Shown: positions 19,301-27,525 of the stretch, piece after piece
Layout of the letters: each line of letters opens with the position of its first letter
How positions within the stretch are numbered: position 1 is the first letter of the stretch
Assembly (NCBI RefSeq): GCF_003026475.1
Contig: NZ_PYMC01000009.1
Span: forward strand, 124,001 to 188,000
DNA length: 64,000 nucleotides
Reading direction: 5' to 3'
From: Photobacterium lipolyticum
GTDB taxonomy: Bacteria > Pseudomonadota > Gammaproteobacteria > Enterobacterales > Vibrionaceae
The notes under the pieces: model-generated
Database searches by the model: none
What the model was told of the DNA's origin: nothing
Seen by the model: only the letters and a program-made list of their open reading frames with translations
Made by a program: the position numbers and the translations under genes

Positions 19301-19479
19301 AGCTCTGCTGCTTTTTCTCTGGTCTGTTTACGTTCTTGCTCTGAAGGTTCAGCCAAAGGAAGCAGCTGTTCGAGCCACTGTGACTCATCTGCAGAATAAA
19401 GCGGTGAAATCAGTTGCCAAATTTCATCCAATGGTCGCTCAATAAACGATGGCTGAAGTACATCTGCCGCATTGAACAT
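16354..19479 (-). CDS. putA: bifunctional proline dehydrogenase/P5C dehydrogenase
   Basis: This 1041-residue protein converts proline to glutamate in two steps, with FAD and NAD+. The proline dehydrogenase barrel is seen at about 180-480 (TVSIKLSALHPRYD, RLVKGAYWDSELKL, FASHNAQTV). The P5C dehydrogenase at about 560-1030 has ACISPWNFPLA, the glutamate in FIAETGGQNAMI, and the catalytic cysteine in SAGQRCSALRVL. There is no N-terminal ribbon-helix-helix domain, so unlike E. coli PutA it should not repress its own operon. No C-terminal ALDH-like domain is fused either; a separate gene follows 35 bases downstream. The start at 19479 has GAGGAA six bases upstream. Confidence 0.96.
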   Translation of the reverse strand: MFNAADVLQPSFIERPLDEIWQLISPLYSADESQWLEQLLPLAEPSEQERKQTREKAAELIKRVRADQNAIQMIDALLLEYSLDTKEGILLMCLAEALMRIPDAATADALIRDKLSVADWKSHLKNSDSLFVNASTWGLMLTGKVVSMDVKADGTPSHVINRLVNKMSEPVIRQAMHQAMKIMGHQFVLGRTIAEAMKNAKNKRDQGFTYTFDMLGESALTAHDAQKYFKDYIMAIEAVGRDDYHSQKQSNRKSPDPTVSIKLSALHPRYDVANEARVLDEMYLSVLALLARARELNIGITIDAEEADRLELSLKLFEKLYRSPVVRGWGRFGLVVQSYSKCALPVLAWIAALSKELGDVIPVRLVKGAYWDSELKLSQQKGFSAYPVFTRKEATDCSYLACSRFLLSEHLRGVIYPQFASHNAQTVSAIVAMADHQDFEFQRLHGMGDALYNHAMEMYQANVRIYAPVGSHKDLLPYLVRRLLENGANSSFVHRLVDANCPIETLTEHPVDTLRSRPTLHNGLIPLPPQIFADKRKNSAGINIDIESQWRPFNEAIQPFRQHQWQAGPIVNGVTLTGEFNTVTAPYDRGETVGQVAFACQSQVAQAVEVAAACYPSWSQTPSAERAQCLLRLADLLEQHTGELVALCHREAGKTIQDSIDEIREAVDFCRFYAVQAATEFAAPQTVPCFDGSTKQLSYQGRGVFACISPWNFPLAIFLGQVSAALAAGNTVVAKPAEQTSLIAFRAIELILEAGVPAGAIQLLPGSGAEVGAPLTSDTRISGVAFTGSTETAQRINRSLVARDCEPVPFIAETGGQNAMIVDSTALPEQVVRDVVRSAFASAGQRCSALRVLFVQADIADRIVALIKGAMAELSVGRPELHRTDVGPVIDIDAKRKLLTHIEALKNTAKLIAQATLGDDCKAGDFVAPTAFEISSIDMLKNENFGPILHIVRFKANEIDQVIDQINNTGFGLTLGVHSRNERTYCHIEQRARVGNCYINRDQVGAVVGVQPFGGQGLSGTGPKAGGPHYLYRFTQDMFNA

Positions 19480-19883
19480 AATCATTTCCTCAATAATAGG
19501 TCCTGAATTTTCATTCAGTACAAATGTTACAACAATGTTACTATTGAGGGGATTCTATTTTCCGCAGCTCTGATAGTCTTGCTATATTCTCCGATATTTT
19601 TTAGAAAAAGTCCGTTTTTTAACAAAATAAGACACAATGCACAGCAAAATATTCAGACTGATGTTTAATTCAGCCATAATTCCGTAAACAATGAATCAAG
19701 TAAAAAAAGAGAGAGCTAGAATATTCATGTACAAAAGCAATGACGTAAGATAGGTTTGATCGACGTTGTAAGAAGACCAATCAAGCGCGGCCTAAGCCGC
19801 TTACAGCGATTAAAAAAGCCCGCCAACACAAGCGTAATATATTGAATTAAAAGTAAAAAACTTAGCAGCGAGGGAGGGGGGGA
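19480..19883. other. intergenic region upstream of putA
   Basis: It contains the putA promoter region and the 3' end of the AraC gene transcript. A short GC stem (GCGGC-CTAA-GCCGC, near 19787-19800) could help end that transcript, though no T run follows on the minus strand. No gene is visible. Confidence 0.4.
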
Positions 19884-20669
19884 TTATAAACTGTCTTTTT
19901 TAAAACGCGCCGGCGGCATACCATACAGACGGGAGAACGATTGAGTAAAGCTGCTCTGGCTGGCGAATCCGCAGCTTTGTGCCACTTGCGCGAGACTGAG
20001 TTGAGACTCGTCCATAAGCTGTTTCGCCATTTCCAAACGTTTTTTCAAAACATACTGATGCGGGGTGATCCCTGTTTGTTCTTTAAACAATAAGTGAAAC
20101 TGGCTCTCGCCGAGAAACACCAAGCCGGCCAATTGTGTTACCGATATTTTACGAATTAGATGCTGAATTATGTACTGATCGATAACATCCATATCAAGCC
20201 GAGAGACAAGGCGATCTGATGCCAGCGGCTTAAAATGCCGCTGCAAGATACACATCAAAGTATCCGTACAGGCTTTGCTCAATAGCAAATCATCCGGGTG
20301 AGCCATCATTTCAGCGGTCAGTGCCTTGATCAGATTTTGTGCCTGAGTATCAAGGTGAAAATAGCCTGATTGCTCAAACAAACGTTCCACTCGTTCATTC
20401 GCATAAGTGGGTATTGTTTGATCAAGAGAGACGCTCTCAACCGGCAGATTCATTACCAGGATCTCATTTTTCCCTATTCCGGAAAACGCGTGCTCTGAGT
20501 CCGCCGTCACCAGACAGCCCTGACCCGGATAAACCAAATTACCATAGCCTTCAATGTCAAATTCGGTCTGTCCCGACAGGCCAATTACGACCTGATTGTA
20601 ACCGTGGTTATGATGGGCCATCAGTTCAGGTAACACGACAATCTCTGAGGGTTTAAACTTATCGTTCAT
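19884..20669 (-). CDS. AraC-family regulator (probable put regulator)
   Basis: This 261-residue protein has an N-terminal cupin-like sensor domain (LMAHHNHGYNQVVIGLSGQTEFDIEG, then YPGQGCLVTADSEHAFSG). A C-terminal double helix-turn-helix of the AraC family follows (VTQLAGLVFLGESQFHLLFKEQTGITPHQYVLKKRLEMAKQLM and LAQVAQSCGFASQSSFTQSFSRLYGMPPARFK). It is transcribed towards putA. PutA here has no DNA-binding domain, so an AraC protein next door is a natural candidate for proline-responsive control; this rests on position only. I use the ATG at 20669; a TTG nine bases upstream is less likely. Confidence 0.82.
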   Translation of the reverse strand: MNDKFKPSEIVVLPELMAHHNHGYNQVVIGLSGQTEFDIEGYGNLVYPGQGCLVTADSEHAFSGIGKNEILVMNLPVESVSLDQTIPTYANERVERLFEQSGYFHLDTQAQNLIKALTAEMMAHPDDLLLSKACTDTLMCILQRHFKPLASDRLVSRLDMDVIDQYIIQHLIRKISVTQLAGLVFLGESQFHLLFKEQTGITPHQYVLKKRLEMAKQLMDESQLSLAQVAQSCGFASQSSFTQSFSRLYGMPPARFKKDSL

Positions 20670-20797
20670 GTAAAGCAATACAATCCAAATGGAGATAGCT
20701 TATTGTCTCAATAACAGCAGCAAGACACCAGCGCGGGCTTACTCTAAAGCTAATGGGTATGCAGAAGCGCCCGGAAAAGTGATCAAGACATCATTTT

Positions 20798-20818
20798 TTA
20801 CGGCATTTGTCATTTCAA
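20798..20818 (+). repeat. 21-bp motif TTACGGC-nnn-TGTCATTTCAA, distal copy 1
   Basis: It matches the ori2 copy at 41930-41950 in all but three central bases. It may be the counterpart of the second (29/39-mer) class of RctB sites known in V. cholerae. Confidence 0.6.
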
Positions 20819-21099
20819 TTTCTTCGATCATGCTACAGCCCTTATTCTATAAGGCTTAAGCGAGATAAGTCCGATTTACCGGATCTTTACCGTTCAATAC
20901 CAGCAAAGCTGGCCAAAATCATCTTAAACAATAATTATCAATAACTTATAAAAATCACTCACTTGATCATTCTTCCGCATTAAAAGGCTTATTGCTTTCA
21001 GAACAAGTTCACATGGTCCGGCAAGCATGATCATACCTTGATCATGTTTCCATCCTTTCAGTGATCATCAAGCAGGATCCCGCTTGATCATCGTTCCAG

Positions 21100-21120
21100 T
21101 TGAAATGACATGGCCCGTTA
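21100..21120 (-). repeat. 21-bp motif, distal copy 2, inverted
   Basis: On the minus strand it reads TAACGGGCCATGTCATTTCA plus A. It faces the copy at 20798, so the two bracket the first iteron group of the distal locus. Confidence 0.55.
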
Positions 21121-21736
21121 TTTATCTTTACTTGATCATTGTTCCGGCAGTGTGGCCAAGCCCCACACGCCCAGCCGTACCATTTTCAATGAGATATTGT
21201 TCTATCCGTCAGTTATCTGTGCCCGTGCTGCAAGCTCGTTTTCTTTTTATCTATTGAGATCCTGCTGTTTTACTAAAGTCAGACCGCTTTTTGGCAGGTA
21301 TAACGCACCCACAGATGCTACGGTGTACAGTGATCGCCAGGCTCTCAAGCCATTTTATTACTCCAGCAGCAGACACTTGATCATCGCTCTGCTCTTGATC
21401 ATGTTTTCGGGAGCATTTCCATTGCCCACATAGCAAGACAGCATCATTTATAATGATGACGAGGCACGGTTTCCTCCAATTGTCTTGGCTCCTCAAGCCG
21501 CATTAGCGTCAACGACTATTCATCAGTTCCCGCTCAGTTTATTGCCCATGACTATTGTTTTTTATTCGAATAACAAATCATAGAATCAGCATAAAAAAGA
21601 GCACAATCTGATTCTATTTTTGTTTATTAAAAAACATAAGGTAAGGCTCATAATAACAACACATAAGCAGCACGTAGAGTATATGGTGGGAGAATACCTT
21701 CGCGGCCACGCCTCACAATAAAGAATAATTGTCAAT

Positions 21737-21752
21737 AGGTGATTTCCCCCCT
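21737..21752. promoter_or_regulatory. VqmA-box-like palindrome upstream of vqmR
   Basis: AGGTGATTTCCCCCCT resembles the GGGGGAAATCCCCC-type palindrome bound by VqmA in front of vqmR. The right half is perfect; the left half has T in place of a G. A TATAGT-like -10 lies about 25 bases downstream (21775-21780). Site identity is recalled from the known V. cholerae box, not tested here. Confidence 0.6.
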
Positions 21753-21786
21753 TCTTTGTTAGGGCATGCTTCGTTATAGTTTCTCT

Positions 21787-21984
21787 CGTAGACAGGGAAC
21801 GCACTTCACTGTTAACTGTCTGCAGTATCCAGCATTGGATACATGCCAATGAAGTTTCTTTGATGTAAACCCTCATATCAAAGCGTCAAACTTAATTGGA
21901 TACCTCTTCTACACGTCGTACAGGATTGTGCTCTTCGGAGTCAAACTCTTGTCTTTGCCGGTCTTTTAGACCGGCCTTTTTTTT
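21787..21984 (+). ncRNA. vqmR: VqmR small regulatory RNA (boundaries approximate)
   Basis: The RNA sits directly upstream of vqmA, as vqmR does in Vibrio. Behind the VqmA box and -10 element the sequence has local hairpins (TATCCA-GCAT-TGGATA near 21826-21841; CTTTGAT...ATCAAAG near 21858-21883; CTC-TTCG-GAG near 21931-21940). It ends in a strong terminator. VqmR is a base-pairing sRNA that represses biofilm genes such as vpsT in V. cholerae. The 5' end is inferred from the -10 box, and the result is longer than the roughly 140 nt known, so the true start may lie further downstream. Confidence 0.65.
21957..21984 (+). terminator. Rho-independent terminator of vqmR
   Basis: GCCGGTCT-TTT-AGACCGGC is a perfect 8-bp stem followed by eight or more T residues. 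Confidence 0.9.
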
Positions 21985-22098
21985 ACCAATATACACTATT
22001 ATGTCTAATAATCCGGCACACACGTAGTGTGACATTTACCCTGCCTACTAAATTATCTACAATCAGATTCATCTGAGCGATAGCGTTAGGCGAGACCA

Positions 22099-22809
22099 GT
22101 GAAAGACAAAGTCGATCCATCCCTTCTACATATTTTTAATCAACTCCCTGGTTGTTGGGGATGTAAAGATAAAGACTCTGTATTTGTTTATGCAAATGAA
22201 GAATATGGAAAGATTATTGGTGTTGACCATCATTTAGATTGTATTGGCAGAACTGATTTTGACATGCCAAGCCCTACCATAGAATGTGCCGAATCTTTTC
22301 GGGAACAAGACTTCCAAGTTATCTCATCTGGACAACGCATGCGGGTACTTGATATTCATCCTTATTCGGATGGAAGCTGGCGTGCACATTTATTCACTAA
22401 AACGCCCTGGAAAAGTGAGGAAGGTAAAGTCGTTGGCACTATCTTTTCTGGCGTTGAACTAAAAGATACGGCCATCTTAGAAGTGGGGCATTGGATTTGC
22501 AGGGCTGCCGGGCTGAATAAAAGAGGCCAAGCGTCTTTTAGTTTAGATCTTCATAATCAAAATGTCGCGATAAATACCCGTGAATCTGAAGTCCTGTTTC
22601 TATTGCTGTACGGCAAAAAGCCGCAATATATTGCCAAGGTACTGAATGTTTCAGTTAAAACCGTTGAGAACTATGTACTTCGCCTGCGCGAAAAGTTTAA
22701 TGCTAATTCGAAGGGAGAGCTCATCGATCTGGCGTTAGATCTCGGCTTTGGATCCCATATCCCTGAAAGCATGCTGAAAAGCCAACTGTCGGTCATTCTC
22801 AAAGAATAG
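22099..22809 (+). CDS. vqmA: VqmA quorum-sensing receptor/regulator (PAS-LuxR)
   Basis: This 236-residue cytoplasmic transcription factor has a PAS domain at about 8-125 (LPGCWGCKDKDSVFVYANEEYGKIIG, RTDFDMPSP, HPYSDGSWRAHLFTKTPW). A LuxR/FixJ-type helix-turn-helix follows at about 165-225 (TRESEVLFLLLYGKKPQYIAKVLNVSVKTVENYVLRLREKFN). VqmA binds the autoinducer 3,5-dimethylpyrazin-2-ol through its PAS domain and activates vqmR. Position after vqmR and before pdxH, and the WGCKD and DFDMPSP motifs, support the assignment. The start is GTG with GGCGA upstream. Ligand residues were not checked against a structure. Confidence 0.82.
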   Translation: MKDKVDPSLLHIFNQLPGCWGCKDKDSVFVYANEEYGKIIGVDHHLDCIGRTDFDMPSPTIECAESFREQDFQVISSGQRMRVLDIHPYSDGSWRAHLFTKTPWKSEEGKVVGTIFSGVELKDTAILEVGHWICRAAGLNKRGQASFSLDLHNQNVAINTRESEVLFLLLYGKKPQYIAKVLNVSVKTVENYVLRLREKFNANSKGELIDLALDLGFGSHIPESMLKSQLSVILKE

Positions 22810-22836
22810 GACACCATATACATAAGAGTTCAGCTA

Positions 22837-22860
22837 GCATCTAGACGTGATTTGGGTATA
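22837..22860 (-). repeat. half copy of the dispersed palindromic repeat
   Basis: GCATCT-GA...TTGGGTATA is the reverse arm of the 4410-4467 element, located just downstream of vqmA. Confidence 0.45.
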
Positions 22861-23058
22861 ACAATGAGCGCCTGTGTTTCTTTTCTGCATAATGAGTTTT
22901 ACTTTTTGAAAGGGTTTCTTCAAAAAATCATTTTTCAGATCAAATTTACGATCGTTGTTTATTTATACAATCGCTGCGAATGTAATTGGCCATGATTAAA
23001 GCATGGTTGTTAGTCGTAACCGAACGGGTTATGTATCAGAATCACTTTGGCAGAAGAT

Positions 23059-23229
23059 ATGAAACAGTTCACTATTACTTACGTTGTACATCCGCACTTT
23101 AATATTCCGTTTAAATACGAAATTACTGCAAGTAATGAAATTAACTCCATTCGAGATGCAGAAAAAGCGCTGAACGTTCGCCACCCAGAGGGAGTAAGCA
23201 TTGTTACTTCCAATGAAGCCGCCTTATAA
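23059..23229 (+). CDS. small hypothetical protein (56 aa)
   Basis: I do not recognise this protein. It has 56 residues, MKQFTITYVVHPHFNIPFKY onward, ending in NEAAL, with beta-rich composition and no membrane segment or cysteines. GAAGAT precedes the ATG, and a strong bidirectional terminator follows 40 bases after the stop, so it looks like a complete monocistronic unit. It lies between vqmA and the convergent pdxH. An upstream in-frame TTG would add four residues. Confidence 0.55.
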   Translation: MKQFTITYVVHPHFNIPFKYEITASNEINSIRDAEKALNVRHPEGVSIVTSNEAAL

Positions 23230-23270
23230 AATAAGCTCTTCAAATAGAACGCCGATACATTATGAACATA

Positions 23271-23307
23271 AAAAAAGTGTAGCTATTTAAAATAGCTACA
23301 CTTTTTT
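23271..23307. terminator. bidirectional terminator between the small gene and pdxH
   Basis: AAAAAAGTGTAGCTATTT is followed by its near-perfect reverse complement. The stem has A and T tracts on both sides, so it can stop transcripts from both directions. Confidence 0.9.
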
Positions 23308-23338
23308 ATTTCAGACCTTTTTTTCAAACCAAAGCCGC

Positions 23339-23974
23339 TTAAGGTGCTAATCGTTCAATTGTCCACTCTGATGCATCTTTAGAATATAAGAAACGGTCAT
23401 GAAGGCGGTGTTCACCACCCTGCCAGAACTCTATCGAATTGATTTTCACGCGATATCCCCCCCAGAACGTCGGAACAGGAACATCGCCCTTAGCAAATTT
23501 TTGTTTCAGCTCCATAAACTTCCCTTCCAGCGCCTGGCGTGCTGAAATACGGTTACTCTGTTTACTTGCCCATGCCGCAATTTGACTTTCTTTAGGACGC
23601 GATGAAAAATATTTGATCACTTCTAGTGTCGACAACTTTTCCGCTTCTCCCGTCACATGGACCTGACGTTCAATGGCATGCCATGGGAAATGTAAGCTGA
23701 TCTTAGCATTATGGCTCAGCTGCAGGGCCTTACGGCTTCCCAGATTGGTATAAAACACAAAACCATCGTGATCAAAGTGTTTCAGTAAAACAATACGCTG
23801 GAAAGGCTGTCCATTTTCATCCACAGTCGCGACGGTCATCGCGGTAGGATCTGCAATTTTTGCAGCAATCGCTTGTTTCAACCATTTGGCAAATAAAGGC
23901 AGCGGCTCATCTGGTAAATCATGACGACGTAACCCACCTTGCGTGTACTCACGACGAATATCAGACAATTCCAT
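23339..23974 (-). CDS. pdxH: pyridoxamine/pyridoxine 5'-phosphate oxidase
   Basis: This FMN-dependent oxidase of 211 residues (normal for PdxH) makes pyridoxal 5'-phosphate in the cytoplasm. Seen: [23 protein letters not shown] and [16 protein letters not shown] (FMN-binding), [40 protein letters not shown], and the C-terminal [28 protein letters not shown] motif with the conserved RLHDR. GGAG precedes the ATG. In V. cholerae pdxH also neighbours vqmA. Confidence 0.97.
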   Translation of the reverse strand: MELSDIRREYTQGGLRRHDLPDEPLPLFAKWLKQAIAAKIADPTAMTVATVDENGQPFQRIVLLKHFDHDGFVFYTNLGSRKALQLSHNAKISLHFPWHAIERQVHVTGEAEKLSTLEVIKYFSSRPKESQIAAWASKQSNRISARQALEGKFMELKQKFAKGDVPVPTFWGGYRVKINSIEFWQGGEHRLHDRFLYSKDASEWTIERLAP

Positions 23975-24216
23975 TGTTATCTCCGCTTATTTAACATTAA
24001 CCGATATGGCATTGACCGAAATTGTGCGCTTTGCTTATTGGAAAAACAAGTATCTTGCAGTTGTTTGAGTGTATCAATTACTCAGCACCGCCACTTATGT
24101 CTTTTTGAACAATTTTTTTTCCGGAGATGGAAAATATCGAATCTCTGCAAGCCAGCTCGTGTTTTCGCATTGCGAAGTTTGCTAATTTCACTTCTAAAAA
24201 TGATCGGAAGGATCCC

Positions 24217-26019
24217 GTGCAAAAGAACAAATTTCTCACCCTTATTATTCTTCTCGGCCTGATCCTAGGTGCGCTCATCACCAACATCACCTACCAGCAG
24301 GTTAAACAACACTTATCAGAGCGAATTACGAATGATGTCAGGCAACTAGGTGAAAAACTCGATGCGCAGCTAGCTCGATACAGCAAGTTGCCAGAAGTCT
24401 TAGCCAATGATCCACGCCTGTTATCGGCACTCATGGTTAATGCCCCTGCCGTTGACCAATACCAGAAAACCAGTTTGCTGCTACAAGAATGGGCGAACAG
24501 CTTAAATGCCGATACAATTTATTTGATCAACCGCAGCGGTGATACGCTGGCGGCCAGTAACTGGCAAAATGAAGGCAGCTTTATCGGTCAGAATTATGCT
24601 TATCGTCCTTATTTTCAAGATCCGATGGCAGGCAAACTCGGTCAATACTTTGCTTTAGGTGCCCACTCAGATAAGCGCGGTTATTACTTTTCAGCCCCGA
24701 TTTACCAACTCCAGCAGATCATAGGGGTGCTGGTGATCAAAGTTGATCTGTCTTTGGTTGAAGATATCTGGCAATACGATCAAATCGAATATGCCATCGC
24801 CGATCAACTCGGCGTGATTTTTTACAGCTCCGAAGACAGTTGGCTATACCGCTCGCTGGTCGTGCTTAACGACGAACAAAAGCAACAGGTCTTCTCTTCC
24901 CGCCAATACGGCCAGACTAAGCTGGAGCCATTGAGTGATTTGCCTCGCCTGACTGAGTTTAATCAGCAGGAAATCAGTAATATCACTATCCCCAGTATCA
25001 ATCAGAGCGAAGCCTTTCTGATCGCCAACCACAATATGGAACAGGCGGGATGGACAATTTATGGCTTCAGCCCAATCAACACCGCTTATCAATATGTGGT
25101 CCAGGCACTGTTTGTCTTCACGGCCTTTTACATGCTGCTTTGTCTGGCTGTTATGTCCTGGTTTCAGACCTTCACAACCAAAAAAGAACTGGCACAGCTC
25201 AATGATAAGCTTGAAATACTGGTAATTGAACGTACCCGCAATTTGATGGAAACCAACCAGCAGTTACGCGATACCATTGAACAATACGAACGCAGCCAGG
25301 CTGAACTAAAACAGACCCAAAGCGAACTGGTACAAGCGGCCAAGCTAGCGATGCTCGGAGAGCTGTCAGCAAGCATCAATCATGAAATTAATCAGCCCCT
25401 TGCAGCAATGCGGACGTACGCGGAAAATACCCGTAAACTGTTGCAAAAAAATCGTTATGAGGCCGTCGCCAGTAACATTGATGAAATTGTCAACCTGAAC
25501 CAGATGGTGTCAGACATTATCTCGCGATTCAAAGTCTTTGCCCGTAAAACGACCGAGAACAATAATCGCACGGTAGCGGCAGACTCTATCCGCTCGGCCG
25601 TCAGCCTGCTGCGTAATAAATTAATCAAGCACGGCGTGGTCTTACGCCTTGGTGAGCTGCCTTCCGAGCTGCTGGTTCGCGCTGATGCGGTTCAATTTGA
25701 ACAGGTACTGGTTAACCTGCTACACAACGCCATTCAAGCCCTTGGCGATTCACGTTCCCCGCAAATTGGAGTTCAGTTAGAACCCTTAGGGGATATGGTT
25801 GAAATACGGATCTGGGATAATGGTACGGGCCTGGATGACGATCAGAAAAAACGGATTTTCACGCCTTTCTTCACGACTAAAAATGAGGGGCTAGGACTCG
25901 GGCTGACCATTTCAAGAAGGATCATAGATTCCTTCTCCGGTAGCCTGACCATTGAGGATCATAATACAGGTGGCGCAGAATTTGTCATTACCCTGCCCCG
26001 CTGTACCGAGGATGCATAA
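24217..26019 (+). CDS. dctB: DctB-type sensor histidine kinase
   Basis: This membrane kinase senses C4-dicarboxylates in its family and phosphorylates DctD. The N-terminal helix is FLTLIILLGLILGALIT, followed by a periplasmic dCache-like region (about 30-290; ANSLNADTIYLINRSGDTLAASNW). A second helix is ALFVFTAFYMLLCLAVMSWF, then a coiled coil, an H-box with His389 (LSASINHEINQPLAAMRTYAENTRKLL) and the ATPase boxes (NLLHNAIQAL, WDNGTGLD, EGLGLGLTI). I prefer the GTG at 24217 (AAGGA upstream); an ATG at 24127 would add 30 residues. It overlaps dctD by one base. No dicarboxylate transporter lies beside it, so the signal is inferred. Confidence 0.88.
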   Translation: MQKNKFLTLIILLGLILGALITNITYQQVKQHLSERITNDVRQLGEKLDAQLARYSKLPEVLANDPRLLSALMVNAPAVDQYQKTSLLLQEWANSLNADTIYLINRSGDTLAASNWQNEGSFIGQNYAYRPYFQDPMAGKLGQYFALGAHSDKRGYYFSAPIYQLQQIIGVLVIKVDLSLVEDIWQYDQIEYAIADQLGVIFYSSEDSWLYRSLVVLNDEQKQQVFSSRQYGQTKLEPLSDLPRLTEFNQQEISNITIPSINQSEAFLIANHNMEQAGWTIYGFSPINTAYQYVVQALFVFTAFYMLLCLAVMSWFQTFTTKKELAQLNDKLEILVIERTRNLMETNQQLRDTIEQYERSQAELKQTQSELVQAAKLAMLGELSASINHEINQPLAAMRTYAENTRKLLQKNRYEAVASNIDEIVNLNQMVSDIISRFKVFARKTTENNNRTVAADSIRSAVSLLRNKLIKHGVVLRLGELPSELLVRADAVQFEQVLVNLLHNAIQALGDSRSPQIGVQLEPLGDMVEIRIWDNGTGLDDDQKKRIFTPFFTTKNEGLGLGLTISRRIIDSFSGSLTIEDHNTGGAEFVITLPRCTEDA

Positions 26020-27371
26020 TGAACAAGCAAGTAATTTTTATTGACGATGAGAAGCCAATCCGCGTTGCATTGGGGCAGACATTAGAACTTGAAGACTACG
26101 ACGTAACGCTATTTGCCAGTGCCAAGCCGGCGTTAGAGATGCTGGAGAACCACTTTCCCGGCGTTATCATCTCCGATATCAATATGCCCGGTATCGATGG
26201 GATCACCTTTTTAAAACGCGCGCTGGCTATCGATCCCGAACTGTCGATCATTCTCCTGACCGGCCATGGTGATATCTCGACCGCTGTCGATGCAATGCGA
26301 AACGGCGCCTATGATTTTCTGGAAAAGCCTTTCTCAACAGAAAACTTACTCGATGTTGTTAAACGAGCTGGCGATAAACGCGAATTGGTGCTGGAAAATC
26401 GCGAATTAAGACGAGAACTGGAAGCACAAAGTGGACCTGGCCCTCGTATTCTCGGTAATAACCCGAAAATCAAACAATTAAGAAGGATCCTGACGCACAT
26501 TAAGGACACGCCAGCAGACGTGATGATCCATGGTGAAACAGGAACCGGTAAGGAGCTCGTCGCACGTTTCTTGCACGATCACAGCATTCGCCAGGATAAA
26601 CATTTTGTCGCCATTAACTGTGGTGCTATTCCTGAAACCATGATTGAAAGCGAGTTATTTGGTTATGAATCAGGGGCATTTACCGGCGCTCAGAAAAAGC
26701 GAGTCGGTAAAATTGCTTATGCCGATGGCGGTACGCTTTTTTTGGACGAAATAGAATCAATGCCAATGCTGTTGCAAATAAAACTATTGCGAGTCTTGGA
26801 AGAGCGCAAAGTTGAACCGTTAGGCACCAACCAGGCCATCGATCTTGATATCCGAATTATCGCGGCAACAAAGCAGGATCTCAGGCTGATGGGCGATCGC
26901 GGTGAATTTCGCCAAGATCTTTACTACCGTCTGAATGTTGTCAGCGTTGACATTCCGCCCTTACGGGATCGCAAAGATGACATCCCGTTGCTATTTCAGA
27001 ACTTTAGCCGTTCTGCCTCTACCCGCTATGGCATCGAGCCGCCAACGATTAGTCTGGAACAACAGCAAAAATTGCTGGAACATGACTGGCCGGGAAATGT
27101 GAGGGAGTTACGCAACCTGGCTGAACGTTTAGTCTTAATGGGCGATACCTCAGGCCTGAATGATAATGGTCAAATCAGTGATGATCCGCTTAACCTCACC
27201 TTGACAGATCGGATCAATCAATTTGAGTTTACGTTACTTTGTGATGCGTTAAAACGTCATAATGGCCGTTTAAAAGAAGTTCAGGAAGAACTCGGGCTCG
27301 CGCGTAAGACCCTGTACGACAAAATGAAAAAGCACGGTATTGATAAAGACGATTTCAAGATAACTCACTAA
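26019..27371 (+). CDS. dctD: DctD-type sigma-54-dependent response regulator
   Basis: This 450-residue NtrC-family activator pairs with the kinase before it (TAATG overlap). The receiver domain has the acidic pair DDEKP, the phospho-Asp in IISDINMPGIDG and the Lys in FLEKPF. The AAA+ domain is complete: Walker A GETGTGKE, the GAFTGA loop (GYESGAFTGAQ), Walker B GGTLFLDEIES and the sensor region RDRKDDIPLL. The C-terminal Fis-type helix-turn-helix ends LKEVQEELGLARKTLYDKMKKHGI. It should activate sigma-54 promoters outside this window. Confidence 0.93.
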   Translation: MNKQVIFIDDEKPIRVALGQTLELEDYDVTLFASAKPALEMLENHFPGVIISDINMPGIDGITFLKRALAIDPELSIILLTGHGDISTAVDAMRNGAYDFLEKPFSTENLLDVVKRAGDKRELVLENRELRRELEAQSGPGPRILGNNPKIKQLRRILTHIKDTPADVMIHGETGTGKELVARFLHDHSIRQDKHFVAINCGAIPETMIESELFGYESGAFTGAQKKRVGKIAYADGGTLFLDEIESMPMLLQIKLLRVLEERKVEPLGTNQAIDLDIRIIAATKQDLRLMGDRGEFRQDLYYRLNVVSVDIPPLRDRKDDIPLLFQNFSRSASTRYGIEPPTISLEQQQKLLEHDWPGNVRELRNLAERLVLMGDTSGLNDNGQISDDPLNLTLTDRINQFEFTLLCDALKRHNGRLKEVQEELGLARKTLYDKMKKHGIDKDDFKITH

Positions 27372-27377
27372 TGGCTA

Positions 27378-27411
27378 GTCCCTGTTAACGGCCACAATGT
27401 TAATGGGACTG
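27378..27411 (+). terminator. hairpin after dctD
   Basis: AGTCCC-TG-TTAA, loop, TTAA-T-GGGACT forms a stem just after the dctD stop. There is no T run, so it is only a possible terminator. Confidence 0.35.
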
Positions 27412-27525
27412 GCGCAATAGAAGCCTATCGGTTTGAGGCAAACCCTGAACACTTTGGATACTGCCACACAGCGTTCAGCTTAATTGCCCGTGATAGTTCC
27501 ACAACGAAAGTAATCAATTGTGGTT

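Larger units (their letters stand above)
20773..21408. promoter_or_regulatory. distal RctB-type iteron cluster about 21 kb from ori2
   Basis: This non-coding locus holds many copies of the ori2 iteron [AT]TGATCAnnnTTCC. Forward copies start at 20963, 21038, 21084 and 21132 (TTGATCATTCTTCC, ...TGTTTCC, ...TCGTTCC, ...TTGTTCC). Weaker forward copies start at 21377 and 21395. A reverse copy lies at 20773-20786. Partial copies occur near 20824, 21027 and 21061. Two copies of the 21-bp motif shared with ori2 are at 20798 and 21100. V. cholerae also has RctB-binding loci away from ori2 that affect replication control, so a regulatory role is plausible; binding has not been shown here. Confidence 0.75.

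Noticed and set aside
20773..21408. CRISPR array in the repeat-rich intergenic region
   Set aside because: Repeats are short, irregularly spaced, in both orientations and match ori2 iterons; no cas genes are near.
21110..21433. Open frame of 107 codons in the distal iteron locus
   Set aside because: It covers several iterons, has no ribosome binding site and no family match; the sites explain the sequence better.
21586..21876. Open frame of 96 codons on the minus strand over vqmR
   Set aside because: It is antisense to the VqmA box and sRNA and has no start signal.
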